Assembly (NCBI RefSeq): GCF_014897315.1
Contig: NZ_JABUYL010000004.1
Span: 62,001-126,000 of the forward strand
Direction: 5' to 3'
Origin: Proteus sp. FME41
Lineage (GTDB): Bacteria; Pseudomonadota; Gammaproteobacteria; Enterobacterales; Enterobacteriaceae
DNA: 64,000 bases
How positions within the stretch are numbered: position 1 is the first letter of the stretch; each line of letters opens with the position of its first letter. The position numbers were made by a program, and so were the translations under genes. The notes under the pieces are model-generated. The model saw only the letters and a list, made by a program, of their open reading frames with translations. It was not told where the DNA came from and did not search any database. Positions 26,473 to 35,028 of this stretch are shown piece by piece.

Positions 26473-27036
26473 TTAAGTGATATGAAGGGCGAGTCTATGT
26501 AAAATAGCGGCGGTTAATCCCCAAACAAGGTGCCCATCATACGGATAAAAATAGATCTGATGATTTTCACCTGAACGATGAAAATTAAGAGGCTGATAAT
26601 GTTGAGCATTCAGCACATGACTTAATGGCATTTCAAAGATAGAAGCGACCTCCGCAGGGTTATGGCGTAAAGGTAAACCCGCAGGAATAACACCAATAAT
26701 GGGGGTAACTAAATATCCGCTAGAACTTTGTAAAGGAGCTAATTGACCGATCACGGAAACGGCATCAGGAGGAATAGCGACTTCTTCGTGAGCTTCTCTT
26801 AATGCAGTAACAATAAGATTACTATCTTCGGGATCGCGCTTACCACCGGGCAAAGCAACTTGTCCAGCATGAGTCCGTAAAGTTGAGGCGCGCTCTGTTA
26901 ATAATAATGTTGGATTAGGCTTATTAATAATAGGCAGCAAGACAGCTGCCGTTTTTTGGGCGTGAGGGTGCTGATTAACGTTATCATCAGGTAATGTGAG
27001 TTGAAAACGATTGATAAAGGTATCAATGGGTGTCAT
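26473..27036 (-). CDS. nudL: Nudix hydrolase NudL (putative CoA pyrophosphatase)
   Basis: 187-aa Nudix enzyme, E. coli NudL/YeaB orthologue; the family is thought to cleave CoA-type pyrophosphates, not shown for this one. N-terminus MTPIDTFINRFQLTLP matches the E. coli start region, then AAVLLPIINKPNP, THAGQVALPGGKRDPEDSN and the Nudix box ending ALREAHEEVAI. ATG 27036 chosen over GTG 27051 by family length. It overlaps the end of pabB by 14 bp, so the two are translationally coupled. Confidence 0.92.
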   Translation of the reverse strand: MTPIDTFINRFQLTLPDDNVNQHPHAQKTAAVLLPIINKPNPTLLLTERASTLRTHAGQVALPGGKRDPEDSNLIVTALREAHEEVAIPPDAVSVIGQLAPLQSSSGYLVTPIIGVIPAGLPLRHNPAEVASIFEMPLSHVLNAQHYQPLNFHRSGENHQIYFYPYDGHLVWGLTAAILHRLALHIT

Positions 27037-28408
27037 TAAGAGTAGACTCACTTAAAACAGTTAATATTTGCCCAAGTTTATCGAAAGTTTCTTGGTACTC
27101 TTTTTCAGCAATGCTGTCAGCAACAATACCACCACCTGCCCAGCAGTAAATTTTATTTTTCTCAGTCAATAAAGTACGAATACTAATATTGGTATCCATC
27201 GTGCCACAAAAACTGATATAACCAATTGCGCCACAATATCCATGACGGCGGTGAGGCTCTAATTCTTCAATAATTTGCATGGCTCTGATTTTAGGTGCAC
27301 CTGTAATTGAACCGCCAGGAAAAGCCGCTCTTAACAAATCAGTTGCAGTTAAATGTGAAGGTAATAGGGCCGTAACGGTACTGACTAAATGGTGTACAGC
27401 AGGGAAGCGTTCAACAACAAATAACTCAGGTACTTTAACAGAACCTGTAATAGCCACTTTTCCAATATCATTACGCATAAGATCGACAATCATGAGATTT
27501 TCAGCACGATCTTTACGTGAGTTTTCGAGTTTTTGTGCTTGCTCATCATCTTCTTCTGGTGATGCTTTACGCGGTAACGTCCCTTTGATTGGGCGTGTTT
27601 CTATTTTATTATCAACCAGATGAATAAAACGTTCTGGAGAAACACTGATCACAAAATGATGGGGCAAACACATAAAAGAAGAAAAAGGGGCTTTATTCGC
27701 TTGATTCAGTGTTAAGAACGCGTTCCATTCACTGCCAGTGTAATTTGCACAAAAGCGTTGGGCCAAGTTAACTTGATAGCAATCACCTGAAAGTAAGTAT
27801 TGATGAATTTTGGCAATTTTTTCGTTGTATTCATCATTACTTATGTTTGATTGCCAATCGCTTGTTAAGGCAAAAGGAGTATTAATAGACGTTGATGTTT
27901 GATTTTCTAACCACTGTAAACGCTCATCAATATTGTGATAACTGATTAAGGTTGCTTTTTTTAATTGATGATCAACAATTAATGCCCAATCATAAATGCC
28001 GACTGCCATATCGGCAAAATTAAGTTCATTTTTAGCATTTTCAGGTAATGTTTCAATTCGGCGGCCTAGGTCATAACTCCAAATACCTAAAGCGCCCCCT
28101 AAAAAAGGTAATGATTCATTATGCTGAGGGCAAAAGTTGAACTGCTCTAATGCAGTTTGAATCAGTACGAAAGGATCTTTTTTAGAGCGTTTAACGGTGC
28201 CATTATTTTCTTTAATTGTGGTGGTTTGTTTACGGGTTTCTAAAGTCACAACGGGATCAGCGACAATAATATCAAAACGGTTATGAGGATGTTCGGCAAA
28301 GCCAGAATGAAGTAAACTAGACCAAGGCAATGACGCAATAGGAGCAAATACCCGAAGTGCTAGATCTGGGGTATAAATTAATTCATGTTGTTGTAATTGC
28401 ATATCCAT
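27023..28408 (-). CDS. pabB: Aminodeoxychorismate synthase component I PabB
   Basis: Uses ammonia from PabA to turn chorismate into 4-amino-4-deoxychorismate for folate synthesis. The 461 aa compare with 453 in E. coli. The chorismate-binding domain has PIKGTLPRKASPEED (PIKGT with the catalytic Lys that marks PabB rather than TrpE), ENLMIVDLMRNDIGKV, and GGSITGAPKIRAMQIIEELE. Starts at ATG 28408 or 28402; both are plausible. Divergent from yoaH across 111 bp, as in E. coli. Confidence 0.95.
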   Translation of the reverse strand: MDMQLQQHELIYTPDLALRVFAPIASLPWSSLLHSGFAEHPHNRFDIIVADPVVTLETRKQTTTIKENNGTVKRSKKDPFVLIQTALEQFNFCPQHNESLPFLGGALGIWSYDLGRRIETLPENAKNELNFADMAVGIYDWALIVDHQLKKATLISYHNIDERLQWLENQTSTSINTPFALTSDWQSNISNDEYNEKIAKIHQYLLSGDCYQVNLAQRFCANYTGSEWNAFLTLNQANKAPFSSFMCLPHHFVISVSPERFIHLVDNKIETRPIKGTLPRKASPEEDDEQAQKLENSRKDRAENLMIVDLMRNDIGKVAITGSVKVPELFVVERFPAVHHLVSTVTALLPSHLTATDLLRAAFPGGSITGAPKIRAMQIIEELEPHRRHGYCGAIGYISFCGTMDTNISIRTLLTEKNKIYCWAGGGIVADSIAEKEYQETFDKLGQILTVLSESTLNDTH

Positions 28409-28519
28409 CTTATGACCATATAAACAAAGTATGTTGCATTATTCGCACAATGAATGTAATCAAAAAGATAACATTCATGTAAATACAAAATAGTAGTTGA
28501 TAAAGACAAGAGTAACATT

Positions 28520-28702
28520 ATGTTTCTAGGAATGCCTACATTAACACATGAAGAACAACAAAAAGCAGTAGAAAAAATTCAATTACTGATGTCAGAAGGT
28601 ATGAGCAGTGGAGAGGCTATCCAATTAATTGCTCAAGAGTTAAGAGAGAAACACAGCACGCGCGAATCAGTTTCCATTGTGTTTGATGATGAGAATGAAT
28701 AA
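28520..28702 (+). CDS. yoaH: UPF0181 family protein YoaH
   Basis: 60-aa acidic cytosolic protein of unknown function, almost superimposable on E. coli YoaH (59 aa): [20 protein letters not shown], then [20 protein letters not shown], ending FDDENE. It is divergent from pabB as in E. coli. Confidence 0.93.
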   Translation: MFLGMPTLTHEEQQKAVEKIQLLMSEGMSSGEAIQLIAQELREKHSTRESVSIVFDDENE

Positions 28703-28798
28703 AACAATTTTTTAACAAACGTCACAATTATGTTGCTAACACTATGCTATGCTTAAAAGAAATACATCCTGTTTTAAAGGATATTTTCGGGAGGTTAT

Positions 28799-29188
28799 AT
28801 GAAATTAAGCAAGTTAGCAGGTCAAACAGGGATACTTGGTGCAGCTCTTTTACTTGCTGTTTCTTTTGGAGCATCTGCAGAAAGTGTCGATAATGTTAAT
28901 CAAGATGTTGTGCGTTCTGCGCCATTTGCGAGTTGCATTAATTTAGATAACAATCAACTGGTTACTAGAGTGAAGAATGATTATCTACAGAATCGACTTC
29001 CTCGTTGGCAAGAAGATAAAAAAGCACTAGGTCCAAAGCCTGTAGCAAGTATCAATGCTAATGAAGTTATCAAGATGGATAATAATTATCAGATGATATT
29101 GAATGTAAGAGGTGCTAGAACAGACCTTCGCTATAATGTTCAAGTCAATTGTGATGATAATACTATCACTTATGTTTCGACTAAATAA
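28799..29188 (+). CDS. yebF: Secreted YebF family protein
   Basis: Small protein of 129 aa exported by Sec and, in E. coli, released to the medium through porins. Signal peptide ...AALLLAVSFGASA. The mature part carries SCINLDNNQLVTRVKNDYLQ, then NRLPRWQEDK, LNVRGARTDLRYNVQVNC; two cysteines probably form the YebF disulfide. The fold is shared with colicin M immunity protein. The longer linker before the first Cys differs from E. coli. RBS GGGAGG lies 5 nt before ATG. It converges with holE through a shared terminator. Confidence 0.9.
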   Translation: MKLSKLAGQTGILGAALLLAVSFGASAESVDNVNQDVVRSAPFASCINLDNNQLVTRVKNDYLQNRLPRWQEDKKALGPKPVASINANEVIKMDNNYQMILNVRGARTDLRYNVQVNCDDNTITYVSTK

Positions 29189-29230
29189 TAGATAAGTGAC
29201 ATCTCTACAGTTGTAGAATGATTGAAAAAA

Positions 29231-29264
29231 GAGATAAACCAACATATGGGTTATCTCTTTTTTT
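29231..29264. terminator. Bidirectional terminator between yebF and holE
   Basis: GAGATAA (29231-29237) pairs with TTATCTC (29251-29257), with a T-run (29258-29264) on plus and an equal one on minus. Confidence 0.85.
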
Positions 29265-29298
29265 GTTTAATTCCACAAAAAGAATAGACAGTATCTGA

Positions 29299-29532
29299 TT
29301 ATTTTTTTACGTGGGGTTCATAAGGTAAACGAGAATAGTGTTGACTTCTTGCTCGATAAAATACCAGCCTTTCTTGAAAAAAAGCTTGAAAGTCGTGAGG
29401 TTGTTCTCTTAAAACAGCATCAGCCACAACAGGCATATTATAGCGCTCTTTAAACGCAACCCCAGAAGCAGCTAAACTCACATTAAGCTTGTCTTTTTCT
29501 TCTTGTGTTAATTCTGAAAGATTATGGCCCAT
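29299..29532 (-). CDS. holE: DNA polymerase III theta subunit HolE
   Basis: 77-aa subunit that binds and stabilises the epsilon proofreading exonuclease in the polymerase III core. Close match to E. coli Hol[21 protein letters not shown], then [18 protein letters not shown], and C-terminal SRLPYEP. RBS AGGAGAAG stands before ATG 29532. In E. coli it is also near yebF. Confidence 0.95.
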   Translation of the reverse strand: MGHNLSELTQEEKDKLNVSLAASGVAFKERYNMPVVADAVLREQPHDFQAFFQERLVFYRARSQHYSRLPYEPHVKK

Positions 29533-29830
29533 TATTCTTCTCCTATCGTGATAAGAGTAAGGTAAAAGAGCGTGCTTATTAATGCAAGTAAATAAAGATA
29601 TTAGTCATTAAATAGAGATAAAAAAATAATCATTTTATTTAGGCTAAAAATCAGACAATCCGCTGAATATAACAAAATAATATTATTATTCATTAATTGT
29701 TATACTACTTTATAGGTAATAAAAATAAAGATAATACTAAAAAGTGTATTTAAACACGTTATTAAATAGATTAAAAATAGCGAAAAAAACAATTTACCGC
29801 TTTAAAGAGTAAATAATTTAAAAGTTTAAT

Positions 29831-29844
29831 TTGATTTAGATCAA
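29831..29844. promoter_or_regulatory. Perfect FNR-type binding site
   Basis: TTGATTTAGATCAA fits TTGAT-N4-ATCAA exactly. The nearest genes are holE (start 29532, minus) and the candidate small RNA on its downstream plus side; the target is unclear. Confidence 0.55.
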
Positions 29845-29971
29845 TGAAAAAAACAACGAATTTTGTATTGAAAATAGGTAAACAATGTTAATTCATTAGG
29901 CAGGAGTTACACTTGTTTTTATTTTACATTATTTGACAAGGACTTATGATAACATGCTGAAATATTAGAAT

Positions 29972-30030
29972 AAAAAAATGCCCTGTTGGGGAAACAGGGC
30001 GAAAAATAATACAACACCAGGGAAAAACAT
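29972..30030 (-). ncRNA. Candidate small RNA with own promoter and terminator
   Basis: On the minus strand TTAACC (30054-30059), a 17-bp spacer and TATACT (30031-30036) form a good sigma-70 promoter. About 25-45 nt further a perfect 8-bp GC-rich stem, GCCCTGTT/AACAGGGC (arms 29993-30000 and 29980-29987), is followed by ATTTTTTTA, an intrinsic terminator. The predicted RNA is about 50-57 nt. Its unpaired 5' part contains CCCTGGTGTTGTATTATTTTT, recalling the CCTGGTGTAACGAATTTTTT segment of E. coli DsrA. No coding gene explains the terminator. Confidence 0.5.
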
Positions 30031-30770
30031 AGTATAAATAAAATTAACTAAATGGTTAATAGGTAAACTTACGTGATTCTTCATTTTTTTATTAATATTA
30101 AATAAAGAATTATTAAGTTTTAATTAATTTTCAAAAAAAAGAGTGCTATTAATGAATAGTCAGTGAATAAAAAATAGATTAAGAATCAAGCAGTGCTATT
30201 CATGTAAATTAAAAACAAAAAGAGATTTTAAAAATTAAATACTAGGATAAATCTATCAGGGTTCTATTAAATATTAATTTTAATCTTATTTAAATATCTC
30301 ATTAATATTAAAGCATTTTATTGATGTGGCAATATAAAATTTTTATTGTTAATTGTTATAAAAAACCTTATTTCTTAAATGTTAATTATCATAATAAGTA
30401 ATCAATTTTTACAATGCTATTTTAACGAATCATTTTAATAATTCATTTAAATTGTATTTTTGATAAATTGAAAAAACTATTACTTGCTGTTTTTTTAATC
30501 TATTTATTCTTTTCTAAAATGACTGATTAACTTAATCATTAAAGTGCGTATTTTACTTTTATAAGCTAATAAAGTTAAATTATAATTATTTATCCCAATG
30601 ATATGTATGATTTTTTTATTTTACAATATTGTTGATTTTAGTTAATGAGATAATTAAATTAAAATACTAACATGTAAAAAAATAAACAAAAAATATACAT
30701 ATTGTATAATCTTGTGTTACATTTAATTCGCTTTTTACACAGCAATCTTTGATATTACATTAAAACATAC

Positions 30771-30791
30771 TTGGATCACTAATTGATCCAA
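30771..30791. promoter_or_regulatory. Palindromic operator candidate upstream of the symporter gene
   Basis: TTGGATCA (30771-30778) and TGATCCAA (30784-30791), perfect 8-bp arms spaced 5 bp, 75 bp before the start of the alanine/glycine symporter gene. The regulator is not identifiable. Confidence 0.45.
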
Positions 30792-30865
30792 TTACACGGT
30801 TTTTGTTTTTATTTCAATAGCGATGTAAGGATAAGTTATATACGTTATTATATAGGGGGATTAAT

Positions 30866-32338
30866 TTGACTGGGCTAATAAACTTTGCAAATAACATTTT
30901 ATGGGGATATGTCCTTATATACTTACTTCTTGGTGTAGGTATTTATTTTACTGTTCGTACTGGGTTTATACAAATCCGACATTTTAGCCATATGTTCTCT
31001 CTTTTAAAAAATAGTCATAAATCAGATAAATCAGGGATCTCTTCTTTTCAGGCGCTATGTACAAGTTTAGCAGCGCGGGTTGGTACTGGTAATCTGACCG
31101 GTGTCGCAATCGCATTAACAGCAGGTGGGCCAGGGGCTATTTTTTGGATGTGGGTTGTTGCTTTAATTGGAATGGCAACCTCTTTAATAGAATGCACACT
31201 AGCACAGCTATATAAAACAAAAGATGATGAGGGTAACTATCGTGGTGGCCCTGCTTATTATATGACGAAGGGACTGAAAATGCGCTGGATGGGCGTTCTC
31301 TTCGCCATTTTCTTAATTATCGCTTTTGGTTTAGTGTTTAATGCAGTACAAGCTAATTCCATTGCACAAGCGACAGCTTCAGCTTTCGGTTTTGATCCAC
31401 TTTATGTTGGAATATTCTTGGTCTTAGCCAGCGGATTTATTATTTTTGGTGGTTTGCGTTGGGTTGCACGTGTCGCTGAGCTTGTTGTTCCAATTATGGC
31501 AACCGCATATTTATTATTAGCATTCTGGGTTGTAGCCGATCATATTGAACGTTTGCCTGATGTTTTTCGTTTAATTTTTAATAGTGCCTTTGGTTTGCAA
31601 GAAGCGGCTGCAGGTGCAATTGGTTATGGTATTAGCCAAGCGATGACACAAGGTATTCAACGAGGTCTCTTTTCTAATGAGGCGGGTATGGGATCTGCGC
31701 CTAATGCGGCTGCTTCTGCAACACCTTATCCCCCTCATCCAGCATCACAGGGCTATATTCAAATGCTAGGTGTATTTATGGATACCTTGGTTATCTGTAG
31801 TGCAACTGCGGTGATCATTTTATCATCAGGCGTACTTGATCATTACCCTGAGGGAATTAATGGTATTCAATTGACACAAATGGCATTGTCATCAAGTGTT
31901 GGCGGCTGGGGAAGTACCTTTATTGCTATCGCTATTTTCTTCTTTGCTTTTACCTCTATTATTGCCAATTATGCTTATGCTGAAAGCAATATGATTTTCC
32001 TTGGTCGTAATCATACAACAGGATTGTTTCTTTTACGTTCAGCCGTCTTAGCGATGGTGATGTTTGGCGCATTAGCCGATATGCCTCTAGTCTGGAAAAT
32101 GGCCGATCTTTCAATGGGATTAATGGCAATGACGAATTTAATTGCAATCGTCTTACTTTCTGGTGTTGCCTTAAAATTAGTTAAAGATTATAACCAACAA
32201 CGGCAAGCAGGTTTATTACCTACATTTGATATACGCCAATATCCCGAGTTACAAGCAGATATTGAAGAAGGTATTTGGGGAAGTGAGACGACTCCTGATA
32301 TACCGTTAGTGCGATGTGAAAAAGTAAGCAATAACTGA
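30866..32338 (+). CDS. Alanine/glycine:cation symporter (AGCS family)
   Basis: Inner-membrane sodium-coupled symporter for alanine and/or glycine, 490 aa, similar to E. coli YaaJ and Bacillus AlsT. Family hallmarks: NNILWGYVLIYLLLGVGIYF at the N-terminus, ALCTSLAARVGTGNLTGVA, NYRGGPAYYMTKGL and GIQRGLFSNEAGMGSAPNAA. About eleven membrane segments. The start is TTG 30866 with GGGGG 8 nt upstream; no in-frame ATG matches the family start. Monocistronic with a terminator at 32368-32398. Exact substrate unproven. Confidence 0.9.
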   Translation: MTGLINFANNILWGYVLIYLLLGVGIYFTVRTGFIQIRHFSHMFSLLKNSHKSDKSGISSFQALCTSLAARVGTGNLTGVAIALTAGGPGAIFWMWVVALIGMATSLIECTLAQLYKTKDDEGNYRGGPAYYMTKGLKMRWMGVLFAIFLIIAFGLVFNAVQANSIAQATASAFGFDPLYVGIFLVLASGFIIFGGLRWVARVAELVVPIMATAYLLLAFWVVADHIERLPDVFRLIFNSAFGLQEAAAGAIGYGISQAMTQGIQRGLFSNEAGMGSAPNAAASATPYPPHPASQGYIQMLGVFMDTLVICSATAVIILSSGVLDHYPEGINGIQLTQMALSSSVGGWGSTFIAIAIFFFAFTSIIANYAYAESNMIFLGRNHTTGLFLLRSAVLAMVMFGALADMPLVWKMADLSMGLMAMTNLIAIVLLSGVALKLVKDYNQQRQAGLLPTFDIRQYPELQADIEEGIWGSETTPDIPLVRCEKVSNN

Positions 32339-32367
32339 AAAAAGTAATAAAAAAAGGTCAAAATGAA

Positions 32368-32398
32368 AAACCTATATTTTTTAATGTAGGTTTTTTTA
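32368..32398 (+). terminator. Terminator of the symporter gene
   Basis: AACCTATA with TGTAGGTT (one G-T pair, 8-nt loop) followed by seven T and ATT. Confidence 0.8.
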
Positions 32399-32438
32399 TT
32401 ACAATTTAACTTTGGGAACACAACATCAAGGATCAGTA

Positions 32439-33278
32439 ATGAGGTCTAGCGGGTATTACATTGGGTTACTAATTGCAATCAGCCTTTTAAGCAGTTGTGC
32501 TCAACAGTCAGTGTTTATTGATAGAGGCAATTATATTGCTAAAGTAATTCCTAATAAGCAGGTATCTAATGACTGTGTAAAATACCTAGTGATGCATTAT
32601 ACCGCGTTAGATGATGAGCGCTCACTTAAGGTTCTTACTGGCGGGAGAGTCAGTAGCCATTATCTTATTCCCACACATCCTTCAACCATTGATAATAAGC
32701 CTGTGGTTATTTCATTAGTTGATGAAAGACAAATTGCTTGGCATGCAGGCATTAGTCAATGGGGAGAGGCAACTAGCTTAAATAATTGTTCTATTGGTAT
32801 TGAAATAGTGAATCTTGGCTATCGTGATAATGGTAAGTTTAGGTATTGGTATTCTTATACAGCAGATCAAATCGTGACTATTTCAATGGTGATGAAAGAT
32901 ATTATTGATCGTTATGATATCGAACCTCAAAACGTTTTAGGTCACAGTGATATTGCACCGCTAAGAAAGGTTGATCCAGGCCCTTTATTTCCTTGGGAAA
33001 GACTTGCAAGCCAAGGAATAGGCGCTTGGCCTGATAAGCAGTTAGTACAAGCGTATTTAGCCGATAGAGATCCTTCAGAGCCTGTTGATGTTGCAAACTT
33101 TCAAACGTTATTACAGCAATATGGTTATCAAACACCAACGAATGGTGTGTTAGATGATAAGGCACAAAAAGTAGTTAAAGCTTTTCAAATGCATTTTAGG
33201 TCAACAAAAGCGAATGGTATTCCGGATGCACAATCAGAGGCAATTCTAAAGGCCTTAATTGATAAATATCGGGCTTGA
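32439..33278 (+). CDS. amiD: N-acetylmuramoyl-L-alanine amidase AmiD (lipoprotein)
   Basis: Outer-membrane-anchored zinc amidase that removes peptide stems from murein and anhydro-muropeptides. 279 aa. Lipoprotein signal with lipobox LLSSC near residue 22. The amidase_2 domain has VMHYTALDDE, GGRVSSHYLI, QIAWHAGIS, NNCSIGIEIVN and the C-terminal zinc site GHSDIAPLRKVDPGPLFPW. A peptidoglycan-binding helical domain (LLQQYGYQ..KVVKAFQMHFR) ends it. ATG 32439 chosen over 32412: AAGGAT precedes it and it puts the lipobox in register with E. coli AmiD (276 aa). Confidence 0.94.
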   Translation: MRSSGYYIGLLIAISLLSSCAQQSVFIDRGNYIAKVIPNKQVSNDCVKYLVMHYTALDDERSLKVLTGGRVSSHYLIPTHPSTIDNKPVVISLVDERQIAWHAGISQWGEATSLNNCSIGIEIVNLGYRDNGKFRYWYSYTADQIVTISMVMKDIIDRYDIEPQNVLGHSDIAPLRKVDPGPLFPWERLASQGIGAWPDKQLVQAYLADRDPSEPVDVANFQTLLQQYGYQTPTNGVLDDKAQKVVKAFQMHFRSTKANGIPDAQSEAILKALIDKYRA

Positions 33279-33320
33279 TTGTTTGTGTAAAAAAATAAAA
33301 AAGCTGATAGTCGATAATAA

Positions 33321-33348
33321 AAAAGCGTCTTTAATAAAAGACGCTTTT
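33321..33348. terminator. Bidirectional terminator between amiD and brnQ
   Basis: AAAAGCGTCTTT with AAAGACGCTTTT around an AATA loop; both converging genes can use it. Confidence 0.9.
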
Positions 33349-33380
33349 TACTTTGATAACACAATAGCAGTATCTATTTA

Positions 33381-34727
33381 TTATTTCGCTGCATTTTCTA
33401 CTGGAAGGTTTTCTTCTTTAAGATTTAAGCTAACAACTAACGAAATGACAAATGCGATCACACCGGGTAATACCCAACCTAGACCATAATCAGAAAGAGG
33501 AATATGGCTAAATAATTGCAGTAAATCTGTATTTAACCATTTCAATTGTTTCAACGTATCGAAAAGGCTCATTAATACAATGATGGCAATAGTAAAGCGG
33601 TAGGTAAAGCGTGGTGCTTTTAATTTATTGCGAATAAATTGCAGTAATACCAAGGTGACCGATGTTGGGTAAATCATCAGTAATGCAGGAATAGTGACAC
33701 GTAATAACGTATCAAGACCAAAAGTAGAGACAACGGTGGTCATTAATGTAAAGACCACAACCCAAAAGCGATAACCTAAACGATGATGAAATGTTGCGAA
33801 ATAGTCAGCCGCAGCACTTGTTACCCCCACAAGTGTGGTCATACTGGCTAATAAAACAATCCCCCCCATCAACCAAGTACCCACAGAGCCAAACAGGGAA
33901 TCGACATAGCGGGAGAAAATTTGCCCCCCGTTAGTTGCATTGAGTGCAGGATCAGCAAAAACAGAAACAGAATGACTAGTGGCACCTAAGTAGAAAAGAC
34001 ATAGGTAAAGTGCTGCTAATAGTAAAACAGAAATTAAACCCGCTTTTATGGTAATAAAACCAATCTGGCGGGGTTCAGTAATGCCTTTAGTATACAAAGC
34101 ACGAGCAACAATCCCTCCAAATGCCATAGCAGAAAGCACATCCATGGTTTGGTAACCATCAATAAAGCCAGAGAAAAACCCATTGACGGCATAAAGGCCT
34201 GTTGGTTCACCAATAGGTGAAATAGGTTTAGCAATAACGGCAATGCCCACAACAACCAACAAAACTAAAAGTGCTGGAGTCATAAACTTACCGATGGCGC
34301 TGATCATGGTGCCTTGTTTTAGCATAAAGAACATACTAGAAATATTGAAAACAAGTGCGAAAATTAGGTGTGTTGCAGTGTTTTTCTCAATAAGGCCTAG
34401 AGGCAAGAAACCCATTTCGTAAGCGGTGTTGGTGACACGAGGCATTGCAAAAGTAGAGCCTACGATCAGATACAGCGCAACCCAGAAAATCACAGCGACC
34501 CATGATGGTAAATCAACAGAGAGACGTTCACCACGTCCACGAATGGCAACAATAACTAAGGTCAGAAAAGGGAGCAAGACACCAGTGACAAGGAAACCTA
34601 GGGATGTACTAAACCAAAGGTTTCCTGATTGAAAACCTGCCATTGGTGGGAAAATAATATTACCAGCGCCAAGGAAGAGTGCAAAAACCATCATTCCAAG
34701 AACGAGCATATCTTTTGTAGAAAGCAT
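33381..34727 (-). CDS. brnQ: Branched-chain amino acid:cation symporter BrnQ
   Basis: Inner-membrane LIV-II system importing leucine, isoleucine and valine with Na+ or H+. The 448 aa compare with 439 in E. coli. N-terminus MLSTKDMLVLGMMVFALFLG then AGNIIFPPMAGFQSG, and conserved STFAMPRVTNTAYEMG; twelve membrane segments. Monocistronic. The 300-bp gap to the next gene upstream holds a GTGATCC/GGATCAC hairpin at 34954-34975. Confidence 0.93.
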   Translation of the reverse strand: MLSTKDMLVLGMMVFALFLGAGNIIFPPMAGFQSGNLWFSTSLGFLVTGVLLPFLTLVIVAIRGRGERLSVDLPSWVAVIFWVALYLIVGSTFAMPRVTNTAYEMGFLPLGLIEKNTATHLIFALVFNISSMFFMLKQGTMISAIGKFMTPALLVLLVVVGIAVIAKPISPIGEPTGLYAVNGFFSGFIDGYQTMDVLSAMAFGGIVARALYTKGITEPRQIGFITIKAGLISVLLLAALYLCLFYLGATSHSVSVFADPALNATNGGQIFSRYVDSLFGSVGTWLMGGIVLLASMTTLVGVTSAAADYFATFHHRLGYRFWVVVFTLMTTVVSTFGLDTLLRVTIPALLMIYPTSVTLVLLQFIRNKLKAPRFTYRFTIAIIVLMSLFDTLKQLKWLNTDLLQLFSHIPLSDYGLGWVLPGVIAFVISLVVSLNLKEENLPVENAAK

Positions 34728-34952
34728 AACTAAAACTACCTGTCTGTGAAGAAGTTATATTAATGATTTATATTGTTATTCTACTTTTAGCCTATTCAAT
34801 AGCTGAATATGTTGTGAAAATACAGTTTAAATAACGAAAAGTGAATTTATAGTAACAAATTCTGAAGGATATGTAAGAAGAAAGGCTGATTTAACGCAGA
34901 TTTAACAGCAATGCTAGAATAATAAAAGGCTGTATTTTGGGGCTAAAAGCAG

Positions 34953-34976
34953 TGTGATCCTCTACTAAGGATCACA
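34953..34976. terminator. Hairpin downstream of the YidA-like gene
   Basis: TGTGATCC (34953-34960) with GGATCACA (34969-34976), 8-nt loop. It lies 53 nt past the stop of the minus-strand gene. Only CTGCTTTTAG follows on that strand, so it is a weak terminator at best. Confidence 0.45.
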
Positions 34977-35028
34977 ATGACTATATAATTTTGTAGACAT
35001 TCCCGCTAAAACACAAAAAAGATCGTGT

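Larger units (their letters stand above)
29533..30865. other. 1.3-kb gene-free AT-rich region
   Basis: No credible coding sequence on either strand. It holds an FNR-type site (29831-29844), a likely minus-strand small RNA (29972-30030), and a 21-bp palindrome (30771-30791) near the downstream symporter gene. From about 30060 to 30700 the sequence is extremely AT-rich and I see no further structure. Possibly the relic of a lost gene or an H-NS-bound region (inference). Confidence 0.55.
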
